Shown here in pieces: positions 26,287-34,753 of a stretch of DNA of 64,000 nt. The notes under the pieces were generated by a model. The model had not been told where the DNA came from. It saw only the letters and a program-made list of their open reading frames with translations, and did no database searches. Location of the stretch: contig NZ_JAUQUB010000001.1 in assembly GCF_030580675.1 (NCBI RefSeq), forward strand, positions 496,001 to 560,000. The letters run 5' to 3'. Position 1 is the first letter of the stretch, and each line of letters opens with the position of its first letter. A program made the translations under genes and the position numbers. Source of the DNA: Antiquaquibacter soli. Lineage in GTDB: Bacteria; Actinomycetota; Actinomycetes; Actinomycetales; Microbacteriaceae.

Positions 26287-26294
26287 AGCTCCCT

Positions 26295-26300
26295 AGCCTA
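26295..26300 (-). promoter_or_regulatory. -10 element of the carboxylase alpha-subunit gene
   Basis: The minus strand reads TAGGCT, ending 8 nt before the ATG at 26286. An AGGGAG lies within the 8 nt, too close to act normally, so a leaderless or near-leaderless transcript is likely. Confidence 0.45.
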
Positions 26301-26375
26301 GGGGCGCGCCGTCGACCCGCTGTGGGGGCGCCGGACAAAAACGAGCGGCCGAAGCTGTGGGTGCCTACAAGGACG

Positions 26376-27017
26376 TCAGTGGGCTGTTCGATTCCACAGC
26401 GAGTGCCACGGGATGCCCAGCTCCCGCACCAGTGAGCGGGTGAGCGACACGGACAGGCCGACGACCGCGTGCGGGTCGCCGTCGACGGCCGTGATGTACG
26501 CGGAGCCGAGGCTGTCGATCGTGAAGGCGCCCGCGACCTGCAGCGGCTCACCGGTCGCGATGTACGCGTCGAGCTCGTCGTCGTCGATGTCGGCGGCGAA
26601 GGTCACGCGCGCGGTCGACACCCCGCCCCGGGCATTTCCGGCGACCCCGCCGCGGTGGTCGATCACCCAGTGCCCCGAGTGCAGGAGCCCGGATGCCCCG
26701 CGCATGCCGTCCCACCGCTCGCGGGCCACCTCGGCCCGGTGCGGCTTGCCGTAGATCGCGCCGTCGAGCTCGAACAAGGAGTCGCCGCCGAGGACGATGC
26801 CGTCGATGGGCTCGCCGCCGACGAGCGAACCGGCGACGGCCTCGGCTTTCGCCCGCGCGAGCACCTGCACGGCCTCCGCGGCCGGGAGCGGTCCCGCCGC
26901 CGCGGCGACGGCGTCCTCGTCGACGTTCGACGGCACGAGAATCGGTTCGATTCCCGCGGCGCGCAGCGTAGCGAGCCGGGCGGGGGAGGTCGACGCGAGG
27001 TAGAACCGCAACGGCAC
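26376..27017 (-). CDS. maf: Maf-family nucleoside triphosphate pyrophosphatase
   Basis: This 213-residue protein has the Maf signature LASTSPARLATLRAAGI at the N-terminus, which forms part of the nucleotide site. The acidic and Lys motifs ARAKAEAVAG and GGDSLFELDGAIYGKPH hold the catalytic Asp and Lys. Maf proteins hydrolyse non-canonical or modified pyrimidine nucleotides and are linked to septum formation. The GTG start at 27017 is used here, and a TTG six bases downstream would give an equally typical N-terminus. The start is only 15 bp from the divergent methyltransferase start. It runs toward the carboxylase alpha gene on the same strand. Confidence 0.92.
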   Translation of the reverse strand: MPLRFYLASTSPARLATLRAAGIEPILVPSNVDEDAVAAAAGPLPAAEAVQVLARAKAEAVAGSLVGGEPIDGIVLGGDSLFELDGAIYGKPHRAEVARERWDGMRGASGLLHSGHWVIDHRGGVAGNARGGVSTARVTFAADIDDDELDAYIATGEPLQVAGAFTIDSLGSAYITAVDGDPHAVVGLSVSLTRSLVRELGIPWHSLWNRTAH

Positions 27018-27020
27018 TCC

Positions 27021-27026
27021 TATGCT
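27021..27026 (+). promoter_or_regulatory. -10 element of the TRAM methyltransferase gene
   Basis: TATGCT ends 6 nt before the GTG at 27033. The whole core promoter therefore lies between the two divergent genes or inside maf, and the mRNA would be leaderless. Confidence 0.55.
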
Positions 27027-27032
27027 CGAGAG

Positions 27033-28262
27033 GTGGGTGAACTACTGGGCCGAGAGCTCGAACTCGACGTTACCAACATCGCGCACGGCGGCGTCGCCGT
27101 CGCCCGCCACGAGGGACGGGTGGTGTTCGTCTCCGATGCGATCCCCGGCGAACGGGTGCGCGTTCGGGTCTCGAACGATTCGAAGAAGTCGTTCCTGCGG
27201 GCCGACACGCTCGCCGTGGTCGAGCCGAGCCCTCACCGGCAGCCGCACGTGTGGGCAGAGGCGGCAGTCGAGCGCGACCCTGCCGACCGGGCGGGTGGTG
27301 CCGAGTTCGGGCACATCGTGCTCGCTCATCAGCGCGAGCTGAAGCGCCAGGTCGTCGCCGACTCGCTCGCGCGCATGGCCCGGATCGAGTCCGCCGTCGA
27401 GGTGGAGCCGGTCCCCGCAGAGACCGAGGATGGCACGGGTTGGCGAACTCGGGTGCGGCTGCACGTCGGCCCCGACGGGCGCCCCGGTCCCTTTGCCGCG
27501 CGCAGCCACCGTGTCATCCCGGTCTCCTCGCTTCCGCTCGCCGTGGACGAGCTGGCTCAGGCCGCGCCGCTCGCCGAGTCGTTCGCCGGTCACACGTCGG
27601 TCGACGTCATCGCCCCGTCGACGGGCGGCGTGCGGCTCGTGGTCGGCGCGCAGAAGCCGTCCACCATCACCGAGGTCGTGGGGGCGCGGGAGTTCCGGCT
27701 CGCCGACACGGGGTTCTGGCAGGTGCACCGGGGGGCGGCATCCGTCCTGTCCGCCGCGGTGCAGTCGGCGATCGACGCGGACGCCTTCGACCCGACGGCG
27801 ATGAATCTCGACCTCTACGGTGGAGTCGGGCTCCTCGCGGCGGCGGTCGCTGACCGGTTCGGCCCGACGACTCGGATCACGAGCGTGGAGAGCGACCCGA
27901 CGGCCACCGATTTCGCCTCGGAGAACCTCAGCGAGTGGGTCGGCGCCCGCGCCGAGACCGGTCGGGTGGAGCGCTGGATCGCGGCGCTCTCCGCGTCGGC
28001 GTCCGCATCGGAGCGGGAACGGCTCGCGCGCGGGACCATCGTGCTCGACCCTCCCCGCTCAGGGGCCGGCCGTGAGGTGGTCGAGTCGATCGCCTCCCTC
28101 GACCCGGAGCAGGTCGTCTACGTGGCGTGCGACCCGGTGGCCTTCGCGCGCGACGTTGACTTCTTCGCCTCCCACGGCTACCGGCTGGACGCCGTGCGCG
28201 CCTTCGATCTGTTCCCCCACACGCACCATGTCGAGGCGGTCGGAACCCTCCGCCGATCCTGA
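27033..28262 (+). CDS. TRAM-domain class I RNA methyltransferase (TrmA/RlmD-like), without iron-sulfur cysteines
   Basis: This 409-residue SAM-dependent uracil-C5 RNA methyltransferase family member has an N-terminal TRAM RNA-binding domain (about residues 1-60). The SAM-binding motif LDLYGGVGLLAAAVADR, the motif VLDPPRSGAGREVVE and the catalytic cysteine Cys366 in VYVACDPV complete the methyltransferase domain. The [4Fe-4S] cysteine cluster of RumA/RlmD is absent: the CGGC-type position reads AGGAEFGHI and there is no cysteine in the N-terminal half. The start was chosen from the family N-terminus and from the -10 element 6 nt upstream. Whether the target is tRNA U54 or 23S rRNA cannot be decided. 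Confidence 0.88.
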   Translation: MGELLGRELELDVTNIAHGGVAVARHEGRVVFVSDAIPGERVRVRVSNDSKKSFLRADTLAVVEPSPHRQPHVWAEAAVERDPADRAGGAEFGHIVLAHQRELKRQVVADSLARMARIESAVEVEPVPAETEDGTGWRTRVRLHVGPDGRPGPFAARSHRVIPVSSLPLAVDELAQAAPLAESFAGHTSVDVIAPSTGGVRLVVGAQKPSTITEVVGAREFRLADTGFWQVHRGAASVLSAAVQSAIDADAFDPTAMNLDLYGGVGLLAAAVADRFGPTTRITSVESDPTATDFASENLSEWVGARAETGRVERWIAALSASASASERERLARGTIVLDPPRSGAGREVVESIASLDPEQVVYVACDPVAFARDVDFFASHGYRLDAVRAFDLFPHTHHVEAVGTLRRS

Positions 28263-28307
28263 GTCCACAGGTCGGGGATGTCTCGCCGCCCAGGCGGAGT
28301 GCTTGAC

Positions 28308-28313
28308 TACAAT
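28308..28313 (+). promoter_or_regulatory. -10 element of the two-component operon
   Basis: TACAAT is a near-consensus -10. Transcription would start about 28320, giving a short 5' leader with an AGGA ribosome-binding site before the ATG at 28341. No clear -35 is visible. Confidence 0.55.
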
Positions 28314-28340
28314 TGGGGAGAGCTACGAGACAGGATGCCC

Positions 28341-29045
28341 ATGGCCCAACAGGCAGCCACCCAGGCCGACAACCCGATCGGGTCGTCGACGGTGCGTGTC
28401 GCGGTCGTCGACGACCACGAATCCGTGCGCCTCGGTCTCAAGGCCGCGTTCCTCGATGAGGGCTACGACTTCGTGCTGGCCGCCCCCACCGTCCAGGAGC
28501 TCATCGACGGGCTCGGAGCGAAGCGCGTCGACGTCGTCGTCCTCGACCTCTCCCTCGGCGACGGTTCGACGGTGACCGACAACGTCAAGCGGGTACAAGC
28601 CACCGGAGCGGCCGTGCTCGTGCACTCGATCGCCGACCGAGTGGCCAGTGTCCGCGAGGCCCTCGCCGCGGGAGCGGCGGGAGTCATCCCCAAGTCGTCG
28701 GCGACCAAGACCGTTCTCGCGGCGGCCGCTACGGTCGCTCGCGGCGAGGTTCTCAACAACCTCGAGTGGGCGACCGCCATCGACGCGGACCGCGACTTCG
28801 CGAAGGCCCAGCTCGGCCGTCGCGAGCGCGAGATCCTGCACCTGTACGCCTCCGGCCTTCCGCTCAAGCTCGCAGCGCAGCAGCTGGGCATCGGGTTCTC
28901 CACCGCACGCGAGTACCTCGACCGCATCCGTGCCAAGTATGTGGAGGTAGGCCGGCCAGCGCCCACCAAGGTGGACCTGCTGCGCCGTGCCGTGGAGGAC
29001 GGGATCCTGCCTGGTCTCGATCCGGATGGCGGAGATGGTCGCTAG
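28341..29045 (+). CDS. Response regulator, receiver plus LuxR/NarL-type HTH
   Basis: This 234-residue regulator has a receiver domain that begins VRVAVVDDHESVRLGL with acidic residues Asp24 and Asp25. The probable phosphorylated residue is Asp69 in VVVLDLSLGDG, and the Lys of the switch region is in GVIPKSSATKT. The C-terminal HTH (about residues 165-225) contains LGRREREILHLYASGLPLK, and LAAQQLGIGFSTAREYL is the recognition region. The ATG at 28341 has an AGGA ribosome-binding site at 5 nt; another ATG six bases earlier and a longer frame from 28278 are less likely. The gene overlaps the sensor kinase start by about 20 nt. The regulated genes are unknown. Confidence 0.9.
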   Translation: MAQQAATQADNPIGSSTVRVAVVDDHESVRLGLKAAFLDEGYDFVLAAPTVQELIDGLGAKRVDVVVLDLSLGDGSTVTDNVKRVQATGAAVLVHSIADRVASVREALAAGAAGVIPKSSATKTVLAAAATVARGEVLNNLEWATAIDADRDFAKAQLGRREREILHLYASGLPLKLAAQQLGIGFSTAREYLDRIRAKYVEVGRPAPTKVDLLRRAVEDGILPGLDPDGGDGR

Positions 29046-30327
29046 GGCGACCGCGATCCCCGCCGTTCCGCAGGGCAAGCAGCCCAGGAACCCGATCAGC
29101 CGCAAGCAGGTCGAGAATGTCATCTCGCGCTCTGTCGCGGTGTTCGGCATCGTTTTCGGCGCCCAGACGATCCCGTGGCTGCTCGGCCAGCTCGACGAGG
29201 CTTACCCGGTGTGGCTGTGGGTGGTCGTTCCCGCCCTGTTCGGCACCCTGGTCGTCGTGCTCGTGCTCTCGTTCGCGAAGGTGTGGGTCAGGCAGGCGCA
29301 CAGCACGTTCGCCATCATCTTCCTCATCGCCCTCGTGAGTTGGCCCTTCACGATCGCCCCCGGGGCAGAGGTCTACACCGGTCCCCACTGGCTGTACTAC
29401 TTGATCACCGTGGCGACAGCGATGGCGTCGATCGGCTTCAACACCGTGTTCGGCACCATCTACTTGTTCCTCGCCCCGCTCGTCTACCTCGTGATCCGGG
29501 CATCGCCCGCCGGGGGCAGCGCGGGGTGGCAGCTCGCGACCCTCGAGTCCGTCTACTCGATCATCCTGGGCGGTGCCGTGATGATCATCGTCACGATGCT
29601 CCGCCAGGCGGCGTCGTCGGTCGACAACGCGCAGGCAACCGCGCTCGACCGGTACGGCCACGCGGTGCGCCAGCATGCGACCGAGGTCGAGCGCGTGCAA
29701 GTGGACTCGATCGTGCACGACAGCGTGCTTACGACCTTGCTTTCAGCAGCGCGGGCATACACGCCGCAGGCGAAGGAGCTCGCCGCCGTCATGGCGGGCA
29801 ACGCGATCGGCCACCTGCGGGATGCGGCGGCGGCATCCCCCGACGACGGAACGATGGTGCGGTTCACGACGCTCGTCGACCGGATCACGGATGCCGCGGC
29901 CGCCCTCTCGAGCCCCTACGAGATCCGCGTCCGCAGCGTCGGCACTCGATCGCTTCCCGTCCACGCCGCCGAGACCCTGTACTCCGCGGCGGTCCAGGCG
30001 ATGGTCAACAGCCTCCAACACGCCGGCGAGTCGGGTGTGTCGAGGTGGGTGGCGATTCGAGGGATCCGACCCGACGGGATCGAAATCGTGGTCGGCGATA
30101 CGGGTAGCGGGTTCCTTTTCTCCGAGATTCCCACGGAGCGACTCGGCGTTCGCGTCTCGATTGTGGAGCGGGTCGCGAACGCGGGCGGGCGCGCGGTCAT
30201 CCAATCCGCACCGGGGGAGGGCACGATCGTGAGCATCCGCTGGCCGCACGGGTCCGGAACCTCTGACAACGGCGTCCCCAGCGAAGTCCTTCAAGTGCTG
30301 GAGCCGGGCGACGGGGGTGCGCGATGA
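29026..30327 (+). CDS. Membrane-bound sensor histidine kinase partner of the upstream regulator
   Basis: About 433 residues with an N-terminal block of five to six hydrophobic segments (about residues 35-200). A cytoplasmic helical segment follows with the probable phospho-acceptor His in DSIVHDSVLTTLL. The HATPase domain comes last, with N-box AMVNSLQHAGES, G1 box VGDTGSGF, and GEGTIVSIRW near the end. The His region resembles the HisKA_3-type dimerisation helix used with LuxR-family regulators. No periplasmic sensor domain is evident, so the signal is probably sensed in the membrane. The start at 29026 (or the ATG at 29035) overlaps the end of the regulator gene, and the stop overlaps the next gene as ATGA. 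Confidence 0.87.
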   Translation: MAEMVARATAIPAVPQGKQPRNPISRKQVENVISRSVAVFGIVFGAQTIPWLLGQLDEAYPVWLWVVVPALFGTLVVVLVLSFAKVWVRQAHSTFAIIFLIALVSWPFTIAPGAEVYTGPHWLYYLITVATAMASIGFNTVFGTIYLFLAPLVYLVIRASPAGGSAGWQLATLESVYSIILGGAVMIIVTMLRQAASSVDNAQATALDRYGHAVRQHATEVERVQVDSIVHDSVLTTLLSAARAYTPQAKELAAVMAGNAIGHLRDAAAASPDDGTMVRFTTLVDRITDAAAALSSPYEIRVRSVGTRSLPVHAAETLYSAAVQAMVNSLQHAGESGVSRWVAIRGIRPDGIEIVVGDTGSGFLFSEIPTERLGVRVSIVERVANAGGRAVIQSAPGEGTIVSIRWPHGSGTSDNGVPSEVLQVLEPGDGGAR

Positions 30328-31349
30328 GCATCGGAGTACCCCGGTATCTGATCGTCGGCATGGCGGCGCTGTTCTCCACGTACCACCTCATCCTCGCGCT
30401 CTACACGATCGATGTGCCGCGCAATCCCGTGCCTGTCTTCGTAGCGATGGCCCTCTACGCGATCGCGACGATCATCAGCCTGCTCCCGGTCGGTCCCACC
30501 CGCATGCCGGTGTGGATGGCGGCGTTCAACTTCGCGATCGTCGTGGCCATCACATTCCTCGTCTCAAATGAGCTGGATTTCTCCGACCCGGGGCGAGTCG
30601 GCTACTCGAGCTGGTACGTGGCGGCGAGCGGCACGCTCCTCACCATCACGTCGACGCGCCAAAGGCACACGTTCGCGTGGCTCGGCATCGGGTTCCTCGT
30701 GGTGCAGAGCGCTGCGGTCGTGGGTCCGGGGCTGTTCGCCCTCGGCATCACCGGGTGCGTCACGTGGGTGGCCGTCTCGCACGTGCTGAGCAGCGCCCTC
30801 GCGAAGGCGTCGAAGGATGCCCACCGCTTCGCCCTCGCGGAGCGCGAGGCGACCGACTGGCAGGCCGCCCAGGAGGCGCACGTCTATGAGAGGCAGTTCC
30901 GCCTCGGTCAGACGAGCGCGATGGCGCTCTCGATGCTGCGCACGATCCAAGAGTCCGGCGGCGACCTCACGGAGGAGCAACGCCTCGAGTGCCTGCATCT
31001 CGAAGGAGCGATCCGCGACGAGATCCGGGGCAGGAAGCTGCTCAACGACGCCGTTCGCGAGGAGGTCATGAACGCGCGTCGCCGGGGCGCTACGGTCACC
31101 CTGCTCGACGAGGGCGGAATCGACGACCTCTCCGACGACAACCTGGAGCGCGTGCTCAACCGGCTCGCCCTCGCCATCCACGAGACGACGGCCGACAAGG
31201 TCATCGCCCGGACTGTGCCCGAGGGGTCCGATATCGCGGTGACCGTCGTCGGTCTGCGTACGGTAGACGACGACGCCCTGGCTCTCGGCCAGGATTCCCT
31301 CGAGGATGACGAGGTCGATCTCTGGCTCGAGATCCCGCGCACCGTCTGA
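30324..31349 (+). CDS. Kinase-like membrane protein lacking an ATPase domain, third gene of the two-component operon
   Basis: This 341-residue protein has about five N-terminal hydrophobic segments (residues 8-160) and a cytoplasmic helical region rich in charged residues (FALAEREATDWQAAQEAHVYE, about residues 170-195). A C-terminal domain of about 130 residues follows. The layout copies the sensor kinase next door, but the phospho-acceptor His, N-box and G-boxes are missing; the end of the protein (GSDIAVTVVGLRTVDDD) may be a degenerate ATPase-like fold. The ATGA overlap with the kinase gene implies tight co-translation. It may be a signal-receiving partner or regulator of the kinase. I know no named family for it. 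Confidence 0.65.
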   Translation: MSIGVPRYLIVGMAALFSTYHLILALYTIDVPRNPVPVFVAMALYAIATIISLLPVGPTRMPVWMAAFNFAIVVAITFLVSNELDFSDPGRVGYSSWYVAASGTLLTITSTRQRHTFAWLGIGFLVVQSAAVVGPGLFALGITGCVTWVAVSHVLSSALAKASKDAHRFALAEREATDWQAAQEAHVYERQFRLGQTSAMALSMLRTIQESGGDLTEEQRLECLHLEGAIRDEIRGRKLLNDAVREEVMNARRRGATVTLLDEGGIDDLSDDNLERVLNRLALAIHETTADKVIARTVPEGSDIAVTVVGLRTVDDDALALGQDSLEDDEVDLWLEIPRTV

Positions 31350-31396
31350 GCGGCCCGGTGACGGCGGCCCGAGCGCGAGCGGCGGGTTAGATCAGC

Positions 31397-31475
31397 CGAG
31401 GACCGGAGAGTAATCTCATCCGGTCCTCGAAACTGACTCGGGTCAGGGCGATAACCCGAATATCGCCCTGACCCG
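31397..31475. terminator. Two tandem hairpins downstream of the two-component operon
   Basis: The first stem is 11 bp perfect (31397-31407 with 31419-31429, 11-nt loop). The second is 15 bp perfect (31439-31453 with 31461-31475, 7-nt loop ACCCGAA). No T-tract follows, as is common for actinobacterial terminators. Their position between convergent operons suits bidirectional termination. Confidence 0.7.
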
Positions 31476-31484
31476 CCCCCAAGA

Positions 31485-31613
31485 CATTGGACCGCTTACC
31501 CTAGTCGTCCAATGCAAGGCGGTGTACTCAGTGAGACACCTAGCACTATCTATAGTGCCCCCTTTGTGTGGGGGACGCTAGTCATCACTTTGGGGGACAC
31601 CGGATTGTCCCCC
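31485..31613. repeat. Array of further inverted repeats in non-coding DNA
   Basis: Five more inverted repeats follow the two hairpins. They are CATTGGAC/GTCCAATG (31485-31492, 31507-31514), GGTGT-a-CTCA-g-TGAG-ACACC (31521-31540), GCACTAT-ct-ATAGTGC (31543-31558), CCCCC/GGGGG (31558-31562, 31570-31574) and GGGGGACA/TGTCCCCC (31592-31599, 31606-31613). The last shares GGGGGAC with 31570-31576. I see no gene in 31350-31828; a 7-bp hairpin at 31697-31714 is the only other symmetry of note there. The function is unknown. Confidence 0.6.
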
Positions 31614-31828
31614 GTTTCCTCGAGGGTCAATATACCGGGCCAGTTGCGGTGCCTCGGACCTTGACTGCCGTATTTTCGGGGTACACCCGGCGGTGGGCAG
31701 ACGAATCCGTCTGCGTGCGGGGGCCAGAACGGTCTGTTTCAGCCGTCGGGGGTGCGGATTCAGTGGTCGAATATGCGGCAGGGCGAACGCAACCGTGTGC
31801 GGGGTGCCACACGACCGCCGTGATCGCT

Positions 31829-32041
31829 CTAGAACGCCCTCCAGGCACCCGGTGCGGGGCTCAGCGGCTGCCTCAGCGACCGGCGGCTGCGCATCCAGGC
31901 CGACTCGGCCGCGGGCTCGGCGCTCTGTGCGTCCGCGAGCTCCTCGAGGGTCGCGGAAACGACCGCGGTCACTGCGGCGATTTCCAGCGCCGTCGCGCCC
32001 TTCGACACAACCCGGATCTCCGGCGGCGTCTGCTCGGTCAC
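31829..32041 (-). CDS. Acyl-CoA carboxylase epsilon subunit
   Basis: This small 70-residue protein starts [20 protein letters not shown] and ends in a Trp/Arg-containing segment ([12 protein letters not shown], then GAWRAF). This matches the short epsilon subunits of actinobacterial acyl-CoA carboxylases, which bind the beta subunit and stabilise or activate the holoenzyme. It lies directly after accD and its GTG start overlaps the accD stop as GTGA, the usual arrangement. The longer open frame through the accD region is a shadow. It ends next to the inverted-repeat-rich intergenic region. Confidence 0.87.
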   Translation of the reverse strand: MTEQTPPEIRVVSKGATALEIAAVTAVVSATLEELADAQSAEPAAESAWMRSRRSLRQPLSPAPGAWRAF

Positions 32042-33636
32042 AGGGGGATGTTCCCGTGCTTCTTCGGCGGGAGGCTCGCGCGCTTCGTGCGCAGCGCACG
32101 CAGAGCCTTGATCACCGCGACGCGGGTCGCCGCCGGCTCGATCACTCCGTCGAGCTCCCCGCGCTCCGCCGCGAGGAACGGGGATGCGACGTTGTAGGTG
32201 TATTCGTTGGCGAGGCGGGTGCGTACCGCCGCGACATCCTCGCCCGCCTCCTCGGCAGCCTTGATCTCGCCGCGGTAGAGGATGTTGACCGCACCCTGGC
32301 CGCCCATCACCGCGATCTCCGCGGTCGGCCACGCGTAGTTGAGGTCGGCCCCCATCTGCTTCGAGCCCATGACGATGTAGGCGCCGCCGTAGGCCTTGCG
32401 CGTGATGACCGTCACGAGCGGGACGGTCGCTTCGGCGTAGGCGTAGAGGAGTTTCGCACCGCGACGGATGACTCCCGTCCACTCCTGGTCGGTGCCGGGC
32501 AGGTAGCCCGGGACGTCGACGAGAGTGAGAATGGGGATCGAGAACGCGTCACAGAAACGGAGGAAGCGGGCCGCCTTCTCACCGGCGTCGATGTTGAGAG
32601 TGCCCGCCATCGACTGCGGCTGGTTGGCGATGACGCCGACCGTGCGGCCCTCGACTCGCCCGAAGCCCACGACGATGTTCGGGGCGAAGAGCGGCTGGGT
32701 CTCGAGGAAGTCGCCGTTGTCGACGATGTGCTCGATGATGCTCGTCACGTCGTACGGCTGGTTGGGCGAGTCGGGCACGATCGTGTTGAGCTTGCGGTCC
32801 TCATCGGTGATCTCGAGTTCGATCTCGCTGTCGTACACCGGCGGGTCCGACAGGTTGTTGTCGGGCAGGAAGCTGATGAGCGTGCGGGCGTAGTCGAGGG
32901 CGTCGTCCTCGTCGCTGGCCAGGTAGTGCGCTACCCCGGAAACCTTGTTGTGGGTGAGTGCGCCGCCGAGTTCCTCCATGCCGACGTCCTCGCCGGTGAC
33001 TGTCTTGATCACGTCGGGACCGGTGACGAACATCTGGCTCGATTTGTCGACCATGATCACGAAGTCGGTGAGAGCGGGGGAGTACACGGCACCGCCCGCG
33101 GCCGGGCCCATGATGATCGAGATCTGCGGGATCACCCCCGACGCCTGGGTGTTTCGGCGGAAGATCTCGCCGTACTTGCCGAGCGCGACGACGCCCTCCT
33201 GGATTCGCGCGCCACCCGAGTCGAGCAGGCCGATGATGGGAACGCCGGTCTTGATGGCGTGGTCCATGACCTTGATGATCTTCTCGCCGGCCACCTCGCC
33301 GAGCGAGCCGCCGAAGATCGTGAAGTCCTGGGAGTACACCGCGACCTGGCGTCCGTGGATCGTGCCGAGACCCGTCACGACGGCGTCGCCGTAGGGGCGC
33401 TTGTTCTCCATGCCGAAGGCGTGGGTGCGGTGCCGCACGAACTCGTCGAGCTCGACGAACGATCCGTGGTCGAGGAGCGCCTCGATGCGCTCGCGAGCGG
33501 TCTTCTTGCCCTTCGCGTGCTGCTTCTCGATCGCGGCCTGGCCGCTCGCGGTGACGGCTTCGTGGTACCGCGCCTTGAGGTCGGCGATCCGGCCGGCAGT
33601 CGTGGAGAGGTCGGGCGAGTGCGTGGAGTCGGTCAC
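32038..33636 (-). CDS. Acyl-CoA (propionyl-CoA type) carboxylase beta subunit, carboxyltransferase
   Basis: This 532-residue crotonase-fold carboxyltransferase moves CO2 from carboxybiotin to acetyl- or propionyl-CoA. The two conserved halves are visible: [13 protein letters not shown] and [16 protein letters not shown] in the N-terminal half, and [15 protein letters not shown] and [13 protein letters not shown] in the C-terminal half. The GTG at 33636 lies 7 nt after a TAAAGT hexamer, which fits a leaderless start; another GTG 9 nt upstream is possible. The biotinylated alpha subunit is encoded at 24532-26286. Acyl chain preference cannot be fixed from sequence alone. Confidence 0.94.
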   Translation of the reverse strand: MTDSTHSPDLSTTAGRIADLKARYHEAVTASGQAAIEKQHAKGKKTARERIEALLDHGSFVELDEFVRHRTHAFGMENKRPYGDAVVTGLGTIHGRQVAVYSQDFTIFGGSLGEVAGEKIIKVMDHAIKTGVPIIGLLDSGGARIQEGVVALGKYGEIFRRNTQASGVIPQISIIMGPAAGGAVYSPALTDFVIMVDKSSQMFVTGPDVIKTVTGEDVGMEELGGALTHNKVSGVAHYLASDEDDALDYARTLISFLPDNNLSDPPVYDSEIELEITDEDRKLNTIVPDSPNQPYDVTSIIEHIVDNGDFLETQPLFAPNIVVGFGRVEGRTVGVIANQPQSMAGTLNIDAGEKAARFLRFCDAFSIPILTLVDVPGYLPGTDQEWTGVIRRGAKLLYAYAEATVPLVTVITRKAYGGAYIVMGSKQMGADLNYAWPTAEIAVMGGQGAVNILYRGEIKAAEEAGEDVAAVRTRLANEYTYNVASPFLAAERGELDGVIEPAATRVAVIKALRALRTKRASLPPKKHGNIPL

Positions 33637-33643
33637 GCCTGCC

Positions 33644-33649
33644 ACTTTA
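33644..33649 (-). promoter_or_regulatory. -10 element of the carboxylase beta/epsilon operon
   Basis: The minus strand reads TAAAGT, ending 7 nt before the GTG at 33636. This suggests a leaderless transcript and supports the chosen start. Confidence 0.45.
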
Positions 33650-33716
33650 CCCACCGCCCCGCCGTCGCTCCTCGTGCACATCTACAGGGCTGCCGCCGTT
33701 TTATTGGTCGCTGGCC

Positions 33717-33722
33717 TAGGTT
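33717..33722 (+). promoter_or_regulatory. -10 element of the DUF2804 gene
   Basis: TAGGTT ends exactly 6 nt before the ATG at 33729. No Shine-Dalgarno is present, so the transcript is probably leaderless. Confidence 0.55.
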
Positions 33723-33728
33723 GGCAGC

Positions 33729-34739
33729 ATGATCCTGACCGAGTCGGAGCTCACCGCTCCCGTCGAGCTCGTCACCGCCGACGGCCTACTCAACCCCGCG
33801 GCCGTGGGCTTCACCCGCACCCCGTTCCACGACACCTCCGGGGTGGGAGCCCGCACGGGCTGGGGCCGCAACAAGCGCTGGGAGTACTGGGGCGTCGTCG
33901 GCCCCGACTTCCTCGTCGGGCTGACGGTGGCATCCGTCGACTACGCCGCGGTGAGCGAGGTGTGGGTCTTCGAGCGCGCGACCGGTCGAGAGTGGGGCCG
34001 GTCGGGCATCCGCCCCTTCGGCCGCGGGGTGGAGCTGCCGCCGAGCCTCGGCGACGGACCGGCGAGAGCGCGAGCCGCGGGGCTGGAGATCGACATCGAG
34101 GATGCTGCGGACGGCTCCTCCCGCCTGCGGGCCGCCATCGCGGGCGCCGCCGTGGACATCCTGGTGCCGCTGCCCGCCGGACACGAACGCCTCGGCGTCG
34201 TCGTGCCCTGGAGCGATCGCACGTTCCAGTACACCGTGAAGGATGTCGCGCGGCCGGCGAGCGGCTCGATCGAGGTGGACGGGGTACGGCATGAGCTCGC
34301 GGCGGGCGAGAACTGGGCAATCCTCGACCACGGTCGCGGCCGCTGGCCCTACGACGTGGAGTGGAACTGGGCTGCGGCGAGCGGCCGGAGCGATGGCCGC
34401 ACGATCGGCCTCCAGCTCGGCTCCCGCTGGACCCACGGAACGGGAGCGACCGAGAACGCCCTCGTCGTCGACGGGCGCCTCACCAAGAACAGTGAAGAGC
34501 TCCGCTGGGACTACGACCCCTCGGCGTGGCTCGAGCCGTGGACCATCCGAGGGGAGACGGCGGACATCGTCTTCACGCCCTTCCACGACAAGGCCTCCCG
34601 CACCCGGCTGGGCGTGATCAGCACGAGGACGGACCAGTGCTTCGGCACCTTCGCCGGCTGGATGCTCGACGAGCACGGGATGCGCGTGCCCTTCCGTGAT
34701 CTCCTCGGCTGGGCGGAGGACGTGCACAACCGCTGGTGA
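33729..34739 (+). CDS. DUF2804 family protein
   Basis: This 336-residue protein has no signal peptide and no membrane segment. It carries the aromatic-rich motifs of the DUF2804 family: GWGRNKRWEYWGVVGPDF, RGRWPYDVEWNWAAASG, GLQLGSRWTHGTGATENAL and TPFHDKASRT. The fold is expected to be a beta-rich lipocalin- or hydroxysteroid-isomerase-like barrel, and no enzymatic role is established. It is followed almost directly by the biotin ligase gene, but no functional connection is evident. The assignment to the family is from recalled motifs, without a search. Confidence 0.75.
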   Translation: MILTESELTAPVELVTADGLLNPAAVGFTRTPFHDTSGVGARTGWGRNKRWEYWGVVGPDFLVGLTVASVDYAAVSEVWVFERATGREWGRSGIRPFGRGVELPPSLGDGPARARAAGLEIDIEDAADGSSRLRAAIAGAAVDILVPLPAGHERLGVVVPWSDRTFQYTVKDVARPASGSIEVDGVRHELAAGENWAILDHGRGRWPYDVEWNWAAASGRSDGRTIGLQLGSRWTHGTGATENALVVDGRLTKNSEELRWDYDPSAWLEPWTIRGETADIVFTPFHDKASRTRLGVISTRTDQCFGTFAGWMLDEHGMRVPFRDLLGWAEDVHNRW

Positions 34740-34740
34740 G

Positions 34741-34746
34741 TAGCCT
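34741..34746 (+). promoter_or_regulatory. -10 element of birA
   Basis: TAGCCT ends 7 nt before the GTG at 34754. This favours that GTG over the one at 34736, which overlaps the DUF2804 stop. Confidence 0.45.
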
Positions 34747-34753
34747 GGGGGGC

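Noticed and set aside
26337-26341. Run of five A (T5 on the minus strand) after a GC-rich stretch, possible terminator of maf
   Set aside because: The preceding sequence can form only a 3-bp stem or a CGGCCG self-palindrome, too weak to call.
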